A stretch of 64,000 bases of DNA from Microvirga alba (GTDB taxonomy: Bacteria > Pseudomonadota > Alphaproteobacteria > Rhizobiales > Beijerinckiaceae): the NCBI RefSeq assembly GCF_015694465.1, contig NZ_JADQDO010000004.1:186001-250000 (forward strand), in the 5' to 3' direction. A program made the position numbers and the translations under genes. The notes below the pieces were generated by a model. The model made no database searches. It saw only the letters and a program-made list of their open reading frames with translations, and had not been told where the DNA came from. How positions within the stretch are numbered: the stretch's first letter is position 1; the number at the start of each line of letters is the position of its first letter. Shown piece after piece: positions 35,654 to 44,478 of the stretch.

Positions 35654-35680
35654 GGCACCGCAGCTGCCCGCTGCGGTGCC
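35654..35680. other. Perfect 11-bp hairpin after the RTX gene
   Basis: GGCACCGCAGC (35654-35664), loop TGCCC, and GCTGCGGTGCC (35670-35680) form a perfect stem in the 59-bp gap between the RTX stop and the GT2 start. There is no U run on the minus transcript, so it looks more like an mRNA-stabilising or partly attenuating element than a full terminator. Confidence 0.6.
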
Positions 35681-35688
35681 TGTTCGCA

Positions 35689-36483
35689 CTAATGAACCGT
35701 GAAGTAATCGCCGGGGTGGTGCTGAATGTCTGCGGCATTGACGTTGACGAGCGTGATCGTATCGCCATTGCCGAGATCGACGAGGGTGTTGGTGCCGATC
35801 TGGTACACACGGCTTGCGAGATCGTGCGCGGTTGCGATGTCCGTACCGTTGATCCCCTTCGCGATCTGAAGCAGATCCTCGCCGACTTTGAAGTCCATGA
35901 CGATGTCGTTGCCGCTACCGCTGGAGAATACAAAGACGTCCCGTCCGGCGCCGCCGATCAAGATGTCGTCGCCTGCGCCGCCTTCGAGGATGTCGTTGCC
36001 CGAGCCGCCGCGGAGCACGTCGTCTCCAGCGCCGCCCTGAAGCACATCGTTGCCCGAGCCGCCATCGAGAATGTCGTCGCCGTCGCCGCCCTGAAGCAGG
36101 TCGTTGCCAGAGCCCCCGTCGAGCACATCGTTGCCGGCACCACCCTGCAGGATGTCGTCGCCATTGCCACCGCGTAGATAGTCGTCTCCGGCGCCACCCT
36201 GGAGGATGTCATCGCCATTGCCGCCAAAGAGGATGTCATCGCCCGCGCCGCCCTGCAGAAGATCGTTGCCAGCCCCACCGAAGAGGATGTCGTTACCCGC
36301 GCCTCCGAACAGGGCGTCGTCTCCGTTGCCGCCGAACAGAATGTCGTTGCCATCTTCGCCGAAGAGCGCGTCGTTGCCGCCCCCGCCGAAGATCAAATCG
36401 TCGCCCGCGTGTCCAAAGATCACGTCGGGGGAATTGGTGCCGTGCAAAATATCGTGGAAGGCACCACCCTCAAGAGTCGCCAT
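35689..36483 (-). CDS. RTX calcium-binding protein, probable type I secretion substrate (ExpE1/WgeA-like)
   Basis: The 264-residue protein starts at ATG 36483 with AAGGAG six bases before it. Residues 24-185 are 18 consecutive nonapeptides of the GGxGxDxLx type, which form a Ca2+-binding beta-roll. A C-terminal tail follows, with [21 protein letters not shown] and a hydrophobic/acidic end, as in T1SS signals. There is no Sec signal peptide. The T1SS genes are directly upstream. The gene heads a GT operon, as ExpE1/WgeA does in S. meliloti, where the secreted protein is needed for galactoglucan production. Confidence 0.88.
   Translation of the reverse strand: MATLEGGAFHDILHGTNSPDVIFGHAGDDLIFGGGGNDALFGEDGNDILFGGNGDDALFGGAGNDILFGGAGNDLLQGGAGDDILFGGNGDDILQGGAGDDYLRGGNGDDILQGGAGNDVLDGGSGNDLLQGGDGDDILDGGSGNDVLQGGAGDDVLRGGSGNDILEGGAGDDILIGGAGRDVFVFSSGSGNDIVMDFKVGEDLLQIAKGINGTDIATAHDLASRVYQIGTNTLVDLGNGDTITLVNVNAADIQHHPGDYFTVH
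35929..36414 (-). repeat. Eighteen tandem 27-bp RTX repeats
   Basis: The DNA encodes 18 in-register nonapeptides without interruption. Units differ at wobble positions and at residues 3 and 9 (A/N/S/D and F/Q/R/D), so they are not a recent perfect duplication. Confidence 0.85.
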
Positions 36484-37037
36484 ATGTATCTCCTTGTTTG
36501 GGCCGGAGGGACGCCTGCCCGCCGGATCGCATCGATCGACCAGAGCGAACGAACGCACAACGAATAAATTCAGAGCATCACGGATAATGAATTCGTATTC
36601 GCTATTCGTCGCACCGCAACACTGCTGAATAGACGGAGGTTTGTAAAGAGCTATCTGCCTTAAAATATGCAAGACATATCAATAATATACTTAGATAGAT
36701 TCATTATATTCAACAATTACTATAGATATATTTTAGAGTGAAAATATTTTTAAATTCGAAATAGTTAGCGCCTGCTATAGGCGCATGGCCATCAGAACGC
36801 AGGGGCCCCACCAAGTCGTCGCCGGGATGCGGTTCCATCATGCTTTGGCGTGAATCAATTCTTTCGACGCGCCGCCGGCCGTTTGCTAAAAGCAAACCCC
36901 GGCATGGCTGACGTCCATCGTTCCAATCCTGCACGGTCCGATCGAGCCGCGCCGGGCCATAACCGTTCATGATCGGTCAAGGACGACGGAGACAGGTCCT
37001 CTCGCGCGGCACATGCACGGCCGAGCCTCGCGCGTTT
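36484..37037. promoter_or_regulatory. AT-rich promoter region of the RTX gene
   Basis: This 554-bp gap is much richer in A+T than its surroundings around 36600-36770. A minus-strand promoter candidate has TTGAAT (36708-36713 on plus as ATTCAA) and TATATT (36684-36689 as AATATA), 18 bp apart. TAAATTCGAAA at 36751-36761 lies 37 bp upstream of that -35 box and recurs in the ABC transporter promoter. No gene is supported here. Confidence 0.5.
36751..36761. promoter_or_regulatory. Shared 11-bp motif, candidate MarR/ExpG-type activator site (copy 1)
   Basis: TAAATTCGAAA contains the palindrome TTCGAA. It lies upstream of the predicted RTX promoter at the same distance and orientation as the copy at 40389 has to the ABC promoter. 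Confidence 0.45.
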
Positions 37038-38417
37038 TTATTCCTCGCGGAAGGCGCGATTGAAGCTCTCCGTGATCGGAGCGAGAAGATAATCGATTGC
37101 ACGGCGCGGCTTATTGAGAATCAGCACTTCAGCGGGCATTCCGGGATAGAGTTTGACAGCTGGATTTGCCGCGAGGCTCTCGGGGAGGATCGAGGCACGC
37201 GCGACGAAGAATGCGGTGTCGGTGCGTTCGTCAACCTGTTGATCCGCAGCGAGATAAGTCAGCGTCCCCGACAGCGGCAACGTGCTGCGATTATTGTAGG
37301 CGGTCAATCGCACTCGCACCGGCGCTCCGACGCGCACGGAGTCGACATCGCGCAGGCCCACTTTTGCCTCGACGATCAAAGGTTCGTGCTCCGGCACGAT
37401 ATCGAGAATCGCCTGCCCCGGCGCGATGACGCCACCCGGCGTCCTGGTGCGGATATTGGTGATGACGCCGGTTTGCGGCGAGGTCACCTCGACGCGACGC
37501 AACACGTCGGTCGCAGCATTCATGCGCTCGCTCGTGTCCGCCAATTCGAGCTGCGTCGCCTGGAGATCGGCGGCAACCTGTTGCTGGAAGTCGTTTTCAA
37601 GCGACAAGATCTCCAGTTCGGCCGCGGCCTTGGCTTGCTCGGCCTTCGCTTTACGGCCGACAAGTTCGGCACCGCGCCCCATCAACTCACTTTCGCGGGT
37701 CTGCAATTCCGTCAAACGCGGGCGAGGAGCATAACCCTTCTCGACCAGGCCCGCGACGGCGGCCAACTCACGGGCGAGCAGGTCGGATTGGCGGGTATTC
37801 GCCTCGGTCTGAGCCCGGATAGCGCCGAGCTCCGCCTCCTGCTGCTCGACAGTCTTATGCTGGATCTCGACCCTGCGGTCGAACATCTGGCGACGAGAGA
37901 AGAAAACCTTCCGTTCCGCGTTGATCACCTCCACAGCAATCGGACTGGGGGCGGGCGTTTCTGGAAATGCGATCTCCTTGAGATACGATTGCTCCGCGCG
38001 CAGACGCACAAGTCTTGTTTCGAGGCCTATTCGCTTAGCGCGCAATTGTTCAAGGTCAGCCTTTGCGCGTGTGTCGTCCAAGCGCAATAGCGGCTGCCCA
38101 GCTTGAACAACATCACCTTCCTGCGCCAGCAGCGTCTTCAGGATGCCGCCTTCCCAATGGCTAACGGTCTTGCGCTTGGAATCGACGACGACCGTCGCGG
38201 TCGCCACGGCGGCGCTGTCCAGATGCGCCGCAAAGGCCCAGCCGACGAATCCGCCGACGCCAACGATGATCGCAACCATTCCGGCAATGACAGGGGCCCG
38301 GAAAGATGGTCCGGTCCCTTCTTCGTCTTCAAAGCGTTCAACCCAATTTTTTTGGTCGGTTGAGGAATCCGTGGCAAGCGCTTTTCGGTTCTGGACCAGG
38401 ATTTCAGTGCTTCCCAT
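37038..38417 (-). CDS. HlyD-family T1SS periplasmic adaptor (ExpD2/WgdB-like)
   Basis: The 459-residue protein starts at ATG 38417 with GGAGGG before it and overlaps the ABC gene by 14 bp. A single transmembrane helix near residues 37-60 (VIAGMVAIIVGVGGFVGWAF) is followed by a lipoyl-like half (KTVSHWEGGILKTLLAQEGD). A long coiled-coil hairpin with alanine-rich heptads comes next, then a C-terminal beta domain (ILDIVPEHEPLIVEAKV). It bridges the ABC transporter and an outer-membrane TolC-type channel, which is not encoded in the window. Confidence 0.92.
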   Translation of the reverse strand: MGSTEILVQNRKALATDSSTDQKNWVERFEDEEGTGPSFRAPVIAGMVAIIVGVGGFVGWAFAAHLDSAAVATATVVVDSKRKTVSHWEGGILKTLLAQEGDVVQAGQPLLRLDDTRAKADLEQLRAKRIGLETRLVRLRAEQSYLKEIAFPETPAPSPIAVEVINAERKVFFSRRQMFDRRVEIQHKTVEQQEAELGAIRAQTEANTRQSDLLARELAAVAGLVEKGYAPRPRLTELQTRESELMGRGAELVGRKAKAEQAKAAAELEILSLENDFQQQVAADLQATQLELADTSERMNAATDVLRRVEVTSPQTGVITNIRTRTPGGVIAPGQAILDIVPEHEPLIVEAKVGLRDVDSVRVGAPVRVRLTAYNNRSTLPLSGTLTYLAADQQVDERTDTAFFVARASILPESLAANPAVKLYPGMPAEVLILNKPRRAIDYLLAPITESFNRAFREE

Positions 38418-40167
38418 GACGCCCTCCCCCCCGAGTCGCTTGCGCCGCATTGTCCGGAACAGCTTTGGCGATCTTCTCGCTGCGCTCGTTCATGTCGACG
38501 ACCGATGTGCGCGGGCCAAACTGGGCCACTCGCCCATCCTGTAGAACCAGAAGCTTGTCGACGACCTGCATGATAGACGGGCGGTGGGCGATCAGAATAA
38601 CGATCGCTCCGTCCGCGCGCGCTGCATCGATAGCGCGAATGAGCGCTCTTTCACCCTCGGTATCCAGGTTTGCATTCGGCTCATCCAGCACGATGAGCCG
38701 TGGGCCGCCGTAGAGAGCTCGCGCGAGCGCGATCCGCTGACGCTGACCACCCGAGAGGAGAAAGCTGCCGTCACCGAGGCGCGTATCGTACCCCAAGGGG
38801 AAGCGCCCGATCATGTTATGCACATCGGCAAGGCGCGAGGCCTCGAGCACCAACCGAGGATCCGCACTCTGCATGCGTGCGATGTTCTCGCGTATCGATC
38901 CATCGAGAAGTGATATTGTTTGCGGCAGGTAGCCCACCATGTCGCCGAACGAGCCGCGCTCCCACAAAAAGACGTTATGTCCGTCGAGGTAGATGCCTCC
39001 TGTGGTCGGCTTCAGCACACCGACGAGAAGACGCGCTAGCGTCGATTTGCCGGCGGCCGAGGGCCCCACAATGCCAAGCACCTCGCCCGGCGACAGCGAG
39101 AATGAGACCCCCTTGAGAACCGGAACATCCGAACCCGGAGGCGCATAGACGAGACGATCGACCGTCAGCTCCCCCACGGTGCGCGGCGTCGGCCTCGTAT
39201 CACGGCTGGGTGTTTCCCTTTCGAGCAAATCGCTAACGCGCTTCCAGGCAGCCAAAGCGAAGACCCATTGCCGCCAGCCATCGACCATCGAATCGAAAGG
39301 CAGGAGCAGACGTCCCATGATGATGCTGGAGGCGACCATTGAGCCGGGACTTACCTCCTGCTTGATGACGAGAGTGGCGCCCACCGACAGTACCGCGATC
39401 TGCATCATGTAGCGGCATGTGCGCGTGAATGACGACAGTGCGCGCCCACGACCCGTTGCCGTGTCAAGGAGATCGAGCGCGCGGATCTGGGCGCCGCGCC
39501 AGCGGCGAGCCAATGCCGGCAGCATACCCATCGCCTCGATGACCTCCGCGTGGCGCAGGTTGGCACTGATCTCGCCGATACCGTTGACTGTGGCCTCGTT
39601 CGCTTGCTTGAGGGCTCGCCGGGTGAGGAGATCCGAGATCAGGCTCAACACCACAAGGACAGTCGCCGAAACGAGCGCCACAAACCCATAGAGCGGATGC
39701 AATGCAAACAGCACCGCAAGAAAGATCGGACTCCAAATTGCCTCAAGCGGAACGCTGATCGCACTGCCGGAGATAAAGGATCGTATGTCGTTCAGATCGC
39801 GAATCGCCTGACCCGCACGCGCAGCACCATGCTGCACGGAGGCCGAAACCGCGGCCTGCAAAACCGGCAGGTTCAATTTCCGAAGCAGCATGCTTCCCAT
39901 GACTTGAAAGGTCAGCGCCCGCACGAAATCGAGAATGCCGAAAAGCACAAGCCCTACGGTCGCTATGACGATCAGCATCGTCAGCGTATCGAGGCTCTGA
40001 CTGTTAACGACTCGGTCATGCACTTGCAGCATGAAGAGAGGTACGGTGAGCTGCAAAAGGTTGATGACGGCACTCAAAACGCCTGCGTAAAGGAGGCCCA
40101 TAATGAACGCCTTGCGGCCGCGATGAATCAGGTCCGCAGCATTTCCGGAGACGCCCGCCGTACTCAT
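38404..40167 (-). CDS. T1SS ABC permease/ATPase, PrtD-type (ExpD1/WgdA-like)
   Basis: The 587-residue protein has a membrane domain of about 300 residues with six hydrophobic segments and no N-terminal peptidase-like domain. The ATPase follows: Walker A GPSAAGKST, signature LLSGGQRQRIALARAL, Walker B LIVLDEPNANLD and the switch His in ILIAHRPS. It is of the PrtD/RsaD type used for RTX proteins. It starts next to a 259-bp divergent promoter region shared with the MarR gene. Its natural substrate is probably the RTX protein at 35689. Confidence 0.93.
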   Translation of the reverse strand: MSTAGVSGNAADLIHRGRKAFIMGLLYAGVLSAVINLLQLTVPLFMLQVHDRVVNSQSLDTLTMLIVIATVGLVLFGILDFVRALTFQVMGSMLLRKLNLPVLQAAVSASVQHGAARAGQAIRDLNDIRSFISGSAISVPLEAIWSPIFLAVLFALHPLYGFVALVSATVLVVLSLISDLLTRRALKQANEATVNGIGEISANLRHAEVIEAMGMLPALARRWRGAQIRALDLLDTATGRGRALSSFTRTCRYMMQIAVLSVGATLVIKQEVSPGSMVASSIIMGRLLLPFDSMVDGWRQWVFALAAWKRVSDLLERETPSRDTRPTPRTVGELTVDRLVYAPPGSDVPVLKGVSFSLSPGEVLGIVGPSAAGKSTLARLLVGVLKPTTGGIYLDGHNVFLWERGSFGDMVGYLPQTISLLDGSIRENIARMQSADPRLVLEASRLADVHNMIGRFPLGYDTRLGDGSFLLSGGQRQRIALARALYGGPRLIVLDEPNANLDTEGERALIRAIDAARADGAIVILIAHRPSIMQVVDKLLVLQDGRVAQFGPRTSVVDMNERSEKIAKAVPDNAAQATRGGGRHGKH

Positions 40168-40426
40168 ATGAACCGTCCCTGAGGCGTTAATTTAAGCCAA
40201 AAAATGAACTCTGGAGAGTAATCAATCACAGCAAACATGGGAATATTTCCAGTATCTCTGCCTCTCGACAAATTTCAATACTATCATATGATAAACTTAC
40301 GGAATGTCACCCAGAATAGTGAATTCTATATAACTAAAACAAAGCAATACAACTTACAGGTTCAGGGGAAACGCCTCGGAAATAGTTCTAAATTCGAAAC
40401 AATCACTAGAACCGCGGCAGGAAAGC
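40168..40426. promoter_or_regulatory. AT-rich divergent promoter region, T1SS and MarR genes
   Basis: For the ABC gene a minus-strand candidate has TTGTAT (40347-40352 as ATACAA) and TATAGA (40325-40330 as TCTATA), 16 bp apart. The shared motif TAAATTCGAAA at 40389-40399 lies 36 bp upstream of that -35 box. The MarR gene on the plus strand begins 27 bp after the motif, so autoregulation is possible. Confidence 0.45.
40389..40399. promoter_or_regulatory. Shared 11-bp motif, candidate MarR/ExpG-type activator site (copy 2)
   Basis: TAAATTCGAAA is identical to 36751-36761. It sits between the divergent MarR and ABC transporter genes. Confidence 0.45.
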
Positions 40427-41029
40427 ATGGAACACAAAGTCAGCAAAGAGATGGGGTGTTATCTGGAAGTGCCATACGACAGCCTTTCCCACCTCCCCCC
40501 ATTACCGCCCTCCTCGACGGCCGCCGTCCACACAAGGGATACAACGACCTCCACTGAGGACGCATTCGCCGTCTCGCACCTCGACCTGTTGCGCGTCGTC
40601 GAGCGAGTTCACCGCCGTTATCTCGACATCTTTCGACTTGACCTCGGGCGGCTCGGTGTTGACGACCTCAGCCCTTCCCAGGTCATGATGCTGTTCACGA
40701 TCGGTGCCGACGAACTGACGGTTCGCGACCTCATCGATCGCGGCTACTATTTGGGATCGAACGCCTCATACAACCTCAAGCGGCTCGCCGAAACAGGCTA
40801 CATCGATCGCAACGCATCCGAGCGAGACCGGCGCTCCGCGCGCATCCGTTTATCAGAAAAGGGGCGCAAGCTATGTGAAGCGGTTCGGAAGATGGATGTT
40901 TCCTATCACCGCTTGGTCGCCCGTAACGCTGAGGAAAGACACGAACTTGAAATCGCTTTCAAGACCCTGCAGCGTCTGGAGCAGGTCTGGACAGGCGCAT
41001 TGCGATATGGAGGCACACAAATCGTCTGA
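40427..41029 (+). CDS. MarR-family regulator, LdtR/ExpG(WggR)-like
   Basis: The 200-residue protein has an N-terminal tail of about 45 residues and then a winged-helix domain. Key segments are DLLRVVERVHRRYLDIFRLD, SQVMMLFTIGADELTVRDL, DRGYYLGSNASYNLKRLAE (recognition helix) and RSARIRLSEKGRKLCEAV. The RGYYLGSNASYN segment marks the LdtR/ExpG branch of MarR proteins. The ATG follows GGAAAGC. Its position beside the T1SS genes copies the place of expG beside expD1 in S. meliloti, so it may activate the polysaccharide locus. Confidence 0.85.
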   Translation: MEHKVSKEMGCYLEVPYDSLSHLPPLPPSSTAAVHTRDTTTSTEDAFAVSHLDLLRVVERVHRRYLDIFRLDLGRLGVDDLSPSQVMMLFTIGADELTVRDLIDRGYYLGSNASYNLKRLAETGYIDRNASERDRRSARIRLSEKGRKLCEAVRKMDVSYHRLVARNAEERHELEIAFKTLQRLEQVWTGALRYGGTQIV

Positions 41030-41144
41030 GCTGAGGCTTCCCGCAGGTCGGCCTTCCGCTCCCTCACATCGTCAATCCTGCTTAACAAACGTGCCTCGGT
41101 AGCCTCACGCTACCCTGGAGCGCCATTCGTCAAGAGTACACAAT

Positions 41145-42158
41145 ATGGCCAGGTTTCTTGTTACCGGTGGCGCCGGATATGTCGGCAGCCACACGGTCCT
41201 CGCACTTGTCGAACGTGGCGACGAGGTCGTCGTTCTCGATGATCTATCCCAAGGCCATCGAGCCGCGGTGCCCCCGGGCGTCGAATTGATCGTCGAGGAC
41301 ATCGCCAATCGCGAGCGTCTTCATGAGGTTTTTGCAGCCTGGCGGTTCGACGGCGTTCTCCACTTTGCAGCGCGCTCTCTCGTGGGAGAGAGTATGCGCG
41401 AACCGCTCCTCTACATCGCTGAAAACGTTAGCAACACGCTCCGTGTGGCGGAGGCGGCCATCAAGTCAGGCTGCAACCGTTTCGTTCTCTCGTCGACTGC
41501 GGCATTGTTCGGCACACCCGATCGCATCCCGATCGATGAAGACTCGAAGCTCGCCCCCCTCTCGCCCTACGGCGAGTCGAAGCTCATGGCCGAGCGGGGG
41601 CTCGAATGGGCTCAACAAATTCACGGTCTCAACTGGGCCGCCCTTCGCTATTTCAATGCCGCTGGTGCCGATCCACAGGGGCGGCTTGGAGAGGATCATG
41701 ATCCCGAGACCCATCTGATCCCATTGACGATCAACGCGGCTCTTGGCCGGGGTCCAGAGCTGACCGTCTTCGGCGACACCTACGATACGATTGATGGCAC
41801 TGCCGTTCGCGACTACGTCCACGTCACCGACCTGGCGGATGCTCACCTGCGCATCCTCGATCGTCTCGCGGCAGGCTTGAGTGGCCGTTATAATGTCGGC
41901 AACGGCACGGGCTATTCAGTTCTTCAAGTGATCCAGGCTGTCGAACGCATATCCGGTCGCAAGGTCCCTTACCGGATCGGACCGCCTCGAGCCGGTGATC
42001 CGCCCGTTCTCGTCGCATCACATGCGCGTCTGCGGCACGACACCGGATGGACGCCCAAATACCCCATGCTCGACGATATCGTAAGGACCGCCTGGAATTG
42101 GCGTTCCGCGAATTTAGCGGGCTTCGCGGAGTCGGGCGGCACATCCGAAAAACGGTAA
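41145..42158 (+). CDS. galE: UDP-glucose 4-epimerase
   Basis: The 337-residue protein is full length. The NAD site is GGAGYVGSH (residues 8-16), and the catalytic pair Y142/K146 lies in SPYGESK with SSTAALFG before it. It interconverts UDP-glucose and UDP-galactose. It begins 115 bp after the MarR gene on the same strand, next to the glycosyltransferase locus. UDP-galactose supply fits a galactose-containing exopolysaccharide. A hairpin at 42166-42203 follows. Confidence 0.95.
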   Translation: MARFLVTGGAGYVGSHTVLALVERGDEVVVLDDLSQGHRAAVPPGVELIVEDIANRERLHEVFAAWRFDGVLHFAARSLVGESMREPLLYIAENVSNTLRVAEAAIKSGCNRFVLSSTAALFGTPDRIPIDEDSKLAPLSPYGESKLMAERGLEWAQQIHGLNWAALRYFNAAGADPQGRLGEDHDPETHLIPLTINAALGRGPELTVFGDTYDTIDGTAVRDYVHVTDLADAHLRILDRLAAGLSGRYNVGNGTGYSVLQVIQAVERISGRKVPYRIGPPRAGDPPVLVASHARLRHDTGWTPKYPMLDDIVRTAWNWRSANLAGFAESGGTSEKR

Positions 42159-42165
42159 CGCTCCT

Positions 42166-42203
42166 CGTCATGCTCAGCGAACAAAGCGACGCCGAGCATG
42201 ACG
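42166..42203. terminator. Bidirectional hairpin between galE and hutC
   Basis: CGTCATGCTC (42166-42175) pairs perfectly with GAGCATGACG (42194-42203) around an 18-nt loop. It lies in the gap between the convergent galE and hutC genes. Confidence 0.5.
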
Positions 42204-42281
42204 CCAACGGGCAGTCACACAAGCCCCGAGGTGACAGCTATTATCGAGTCGCGTCAGAGTTGGCAGACGTGGCTGCGGGCA

Positions 42282-43034
42282 TCACGAAGCCCCAGCACCG
42301 ATGGCCGGCCCTTTGGCTGCCGGCGAAAAACGTCCGACGAGGTGATGTCTCTCACCAGGATATGTAATGCGCGCTTCCGTGACGAAGGCTCCGGCCTGCC
42401 AGGTCCGGCGCTCCAGCACCAGGCAGGCAGCGCCGGTCTGAATGTGAAGGCGCTTTGCGAGCACGCTGTCGGCGCTGACAGCACGGACGATATGCTCGGC
42501 ATCCGTCCACGGCACCTGCCGGAGCAGCCATGTGCCCGGCGGATCACGAGTGAAGCGCTCCTCGCCCGCCTCGGGGACCGTCGCGAGGTTGATGAGGCGC
42601 TGTTCGTAGGCCTCCGGCACTTCATCCATCAGGTGAAGTGTGATGACGCTGAGCATCTCCGTTCCGACCGGCACTCCGGTGCGCTGCGCCGCAGCGGCAT
42701 CGATGGGTTCGATCGTGCGGTGCAGGATCTTGAAACGATAGACGGTCCCGGCGCGCGCCGCTTCCTGCGCGAAATCCTGGATGTCCAGCACGGCCGTCTG
42801 GGTGCTCGGCTCCGCGACTACGGACCCGGCCCGCCTGCGGCGCGTGATCAGGCCGTTGGCCGCCAAGGTCGAAAGCACCTTGTTCACTGTCATCCGCGAG
42901 CAACCATACTCGGCCATCAACTCGTGCTCGGAGGGCACACGGTGCCCCGGAGGCCATTCGCCCGACATGATGCGAGCCTCGATCTCGTCACGGATGCGTT
43001 GATGCAGGTGTCTCATGCCGGATGAGTTTTCCAT
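42282..43034 (-). CDS. hutC: Histidine utilisation repressor, GntR/HutC family
   Basis: The 250-residue protein has an N-terminal GntR winged helix (WPPGHRVPSEHELMAEYGCSRMTVNKVLSTLAANGLI). The C-terminal UTRA effector domain has VPVGTEMLSVITLHLMDEVPEAYEQRLINL and RRTWQAGAFVTEARITYPGERHHLVGRF. HutC represses hut genes and is released by urocanate. It lies 14 bp after hutF on the same strand and is probably co-transcribed. Its predicted operators are at 44439-44448 and 44469-44478. Confidence 0.95.
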   Translation of the reverse strand: MENSSGMRHLHQRIRDEIEARIMSGEWPPGHRVPSEHELMAEYGCSRMTVNKVLSTLAANGLITRRRRAGSVVAEPSTQTAVLDIQDFAQEAARAGTVYRFKILHRTIEPIDAAAAQRTGVPVGTEMLSVITLHLMDEVPEAYEQRLINLATVPEAGEERFTRDPPGTWLLRQVPWTDAEHIVRAVSADSVLAKRLHIQTGAACLVLERRTWQAGAFVTEARITYPGERHHLVGRFSPAAKGPAIGAGAS

Positions 43035-43048
43035 TCGTCAGGGCGTCC

Positions 43049-44407
43049 TCATGCCAGGATGCGAGCCATTGTGCGGGCATACCGGGCGCTGATCGCTTCG
43101 CGTTGGTTGTGCCGCCCCTTCGTTACCACAAACTCCCCCCCAATCATCACCTGATCGATCGCGGCCTTGCCGGCGACGAAGATGTAGGCATCAATCCAGC
43201 GATCATGAGACCTGGCAGCGAGATCAGGATGATTGGCGTCGAGCACGACGAGATCCGCCCGATGTCCGTGATCGATGGCTCCGATGCGCCGACCAAGGGC
43301 GCGAGCCCCCCCCGTCAGGGCTCCCTCATATAAGCTGCGCCCGGTTGAATCGCCCTCACGCCGCGCCAGAACGTTGCGGGCGCGATGCTTCAGGCGTTGG
43401 CTGTATTCGAATTGCTTGAGCTCGGCCGACGCACTGATCTGGACGTTAGAATCGGACCCGACGCCGAACCGGCCACCAGCCGACAGGAAATCAACGCCTT
43501 GGAAGATCCCATCGCCAAGATTGGCTTCCGTGATGGGGCATAATCCGGCGACGGCACCCGTGGCGGCAAGACGGCCCGTCTCGGACGAATCGAGATGGGT
43601 GGCGTGAATGAGGCACCACCGCTGATCGACGGGGACATGGTCGAGCAGCCAAGTGACCGGACGTTGGCCCGACCAAGCGACACAATCCTCGACCTCCTTC
43701 ATTTGCTCAGCGACATGAATATGGATCGGCCCATCCGTCGCTATCGCCAGCACCTCGTTGAGGTCTTGGGGCGTTACAGCACGCAGGCTGTGCGGCGCGA
43801 TCCCGACCACGGCGTCGTCGAGGGTCGCGGTGGCCTTGCGCGTTCCTTCTACGAGGCGGGTGTAGAGCTCGACATTGGAGATGAAACGCCGCTGCCCATC
43901 AGTGGGCGATGCGCCACCGAAGCCGCCCTGGGCGTAGAATACGGGCAGAAGCGTAAGCCCCATGCCGGTCTCGGCCGCCGCTGCGGCGATGCGCGCGGCG
44001 AGTTCCGCAGGATCCGCATAGAGCCGACCATCCCTGTCGTGATGCAGGTAATGAAACTCGGCAAGTGCAGTGAATCCGCCTTCGATCATCTCCATCATGG
44101 CGAATGCGGCAATGGCCTCGACATCGTCCGGCGTGAGGTTTTGCAGGAACAGGTACATCACCTGTCGCCAGGTCCAAAAACTGTCGCTGGCAGGCCCGCG
44201 CGTCTCGGCGAGACCCGCCATGCCGCGCTGGAAGGTGTGACTGTGCAGATTCGGCAGGCCCGGCAACGCGACCCCGGCGACATGCTCGCGGCCCTCGGGG
44301 CTCGCATGTGGTTGCACGGCGCGAATGACGCCCCCGTCGATGTCAATGGCCACGTCCTGCGCCCAGCCGCTCGGAAGCAGGGCATGATCGAGAATGAGCT
44401 TGCGCAT
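43049..44407 (-). CDS. hutF: Formimidoylglutamate deiminase
   Basis: The 452-residue amidohydrolase begins MRKLILDHALLPSGW. The metal site is HSH in LPNLHSHTFQRGMAGL, with His in HVAEQMKEVEDC and HATHLDSSETGRLA, and Asp in GVGSDSNVQISAS. HutF converts N-formimidoyl-glutamate to N-formylglutamate and ammonia, the two-step route completed by HutG. In-frame starts exist at 44419 and a TTG at 44431. I chose 44407 because the family start is close to this point. Confidence 0.95.
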   Translation of the reverse strand: MRKLILDHALLPSGWAQDVAIDIDGGVIRAVQPHASPEGREHVAGVALPGLPNLHSHTFQRGMAGLAETRGPASDSFWTWRQVMYLFLQNLTPDDVEAIAAFAMMEMIEGGFTALAEFHYLHHDRDGRLYADPAELAARIAAAAAETGMGLTLLPVFYAQGGFGGASPTDGQRRFISNVELYTRLVEGTRKATATLDDAVVGIAPHSLRAVTPQDLNEVLAIATDGPIHIHVAEQMKEVEDCVAWSGQRPVTWLLDHVPVDQRWCLIHATHLDSSETGRLAATGAVAGLCPITEANLGDGIFQGVDFLSAGGRFGVGSDSNVQISASAELKQFEYSQRLKHRARNVLARREGDSTGRSLYEGALTGGARALGRRIGAIDHGHRADLVVLDANHPDLAARSHDRWIDAYIFVAGKAAIDQVMIGGEFVVTKGRHNQREAISARYARTMARILA

Positions 44408-44438
44408 CGCTGACACCATCGTTGTCGCCAATCAAATA

Positions 44439-44448
44439 TGTCTAGACA
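44439..44448. promoter_or_regulatory. HutC-type operator 1
   Basis: TGTCTAGACA is a perfect palindrome that fits the HutC-subfamily consensus GTnTAnAC. It lies nearer hutF. Confidence 0.7.
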
Positions 44449-44468
44449 ATACCTGTTTGAGATGATTA

Positions 44469-44478
44469 TGTATAGACA
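44469..44478. promoter_or_regulatory. HutC-type operator 2
   Basis: TGTATAGACA fits GTnTAnAC, with one mismatch to perfect symmetry. Its centre is exactly 30 bp from operator 1, about three helical turns. It lies in the spacer of a possible hutI promoter (TTGAGA at 44457). Confidence 0.65.

Noticed and set aside
35929..36414. 27-bp tandem repeats as a possible CRISPR array or minisatellite
   Set aside because: They are in frame, encode RTX nonapeptides, and have no spacers between units.
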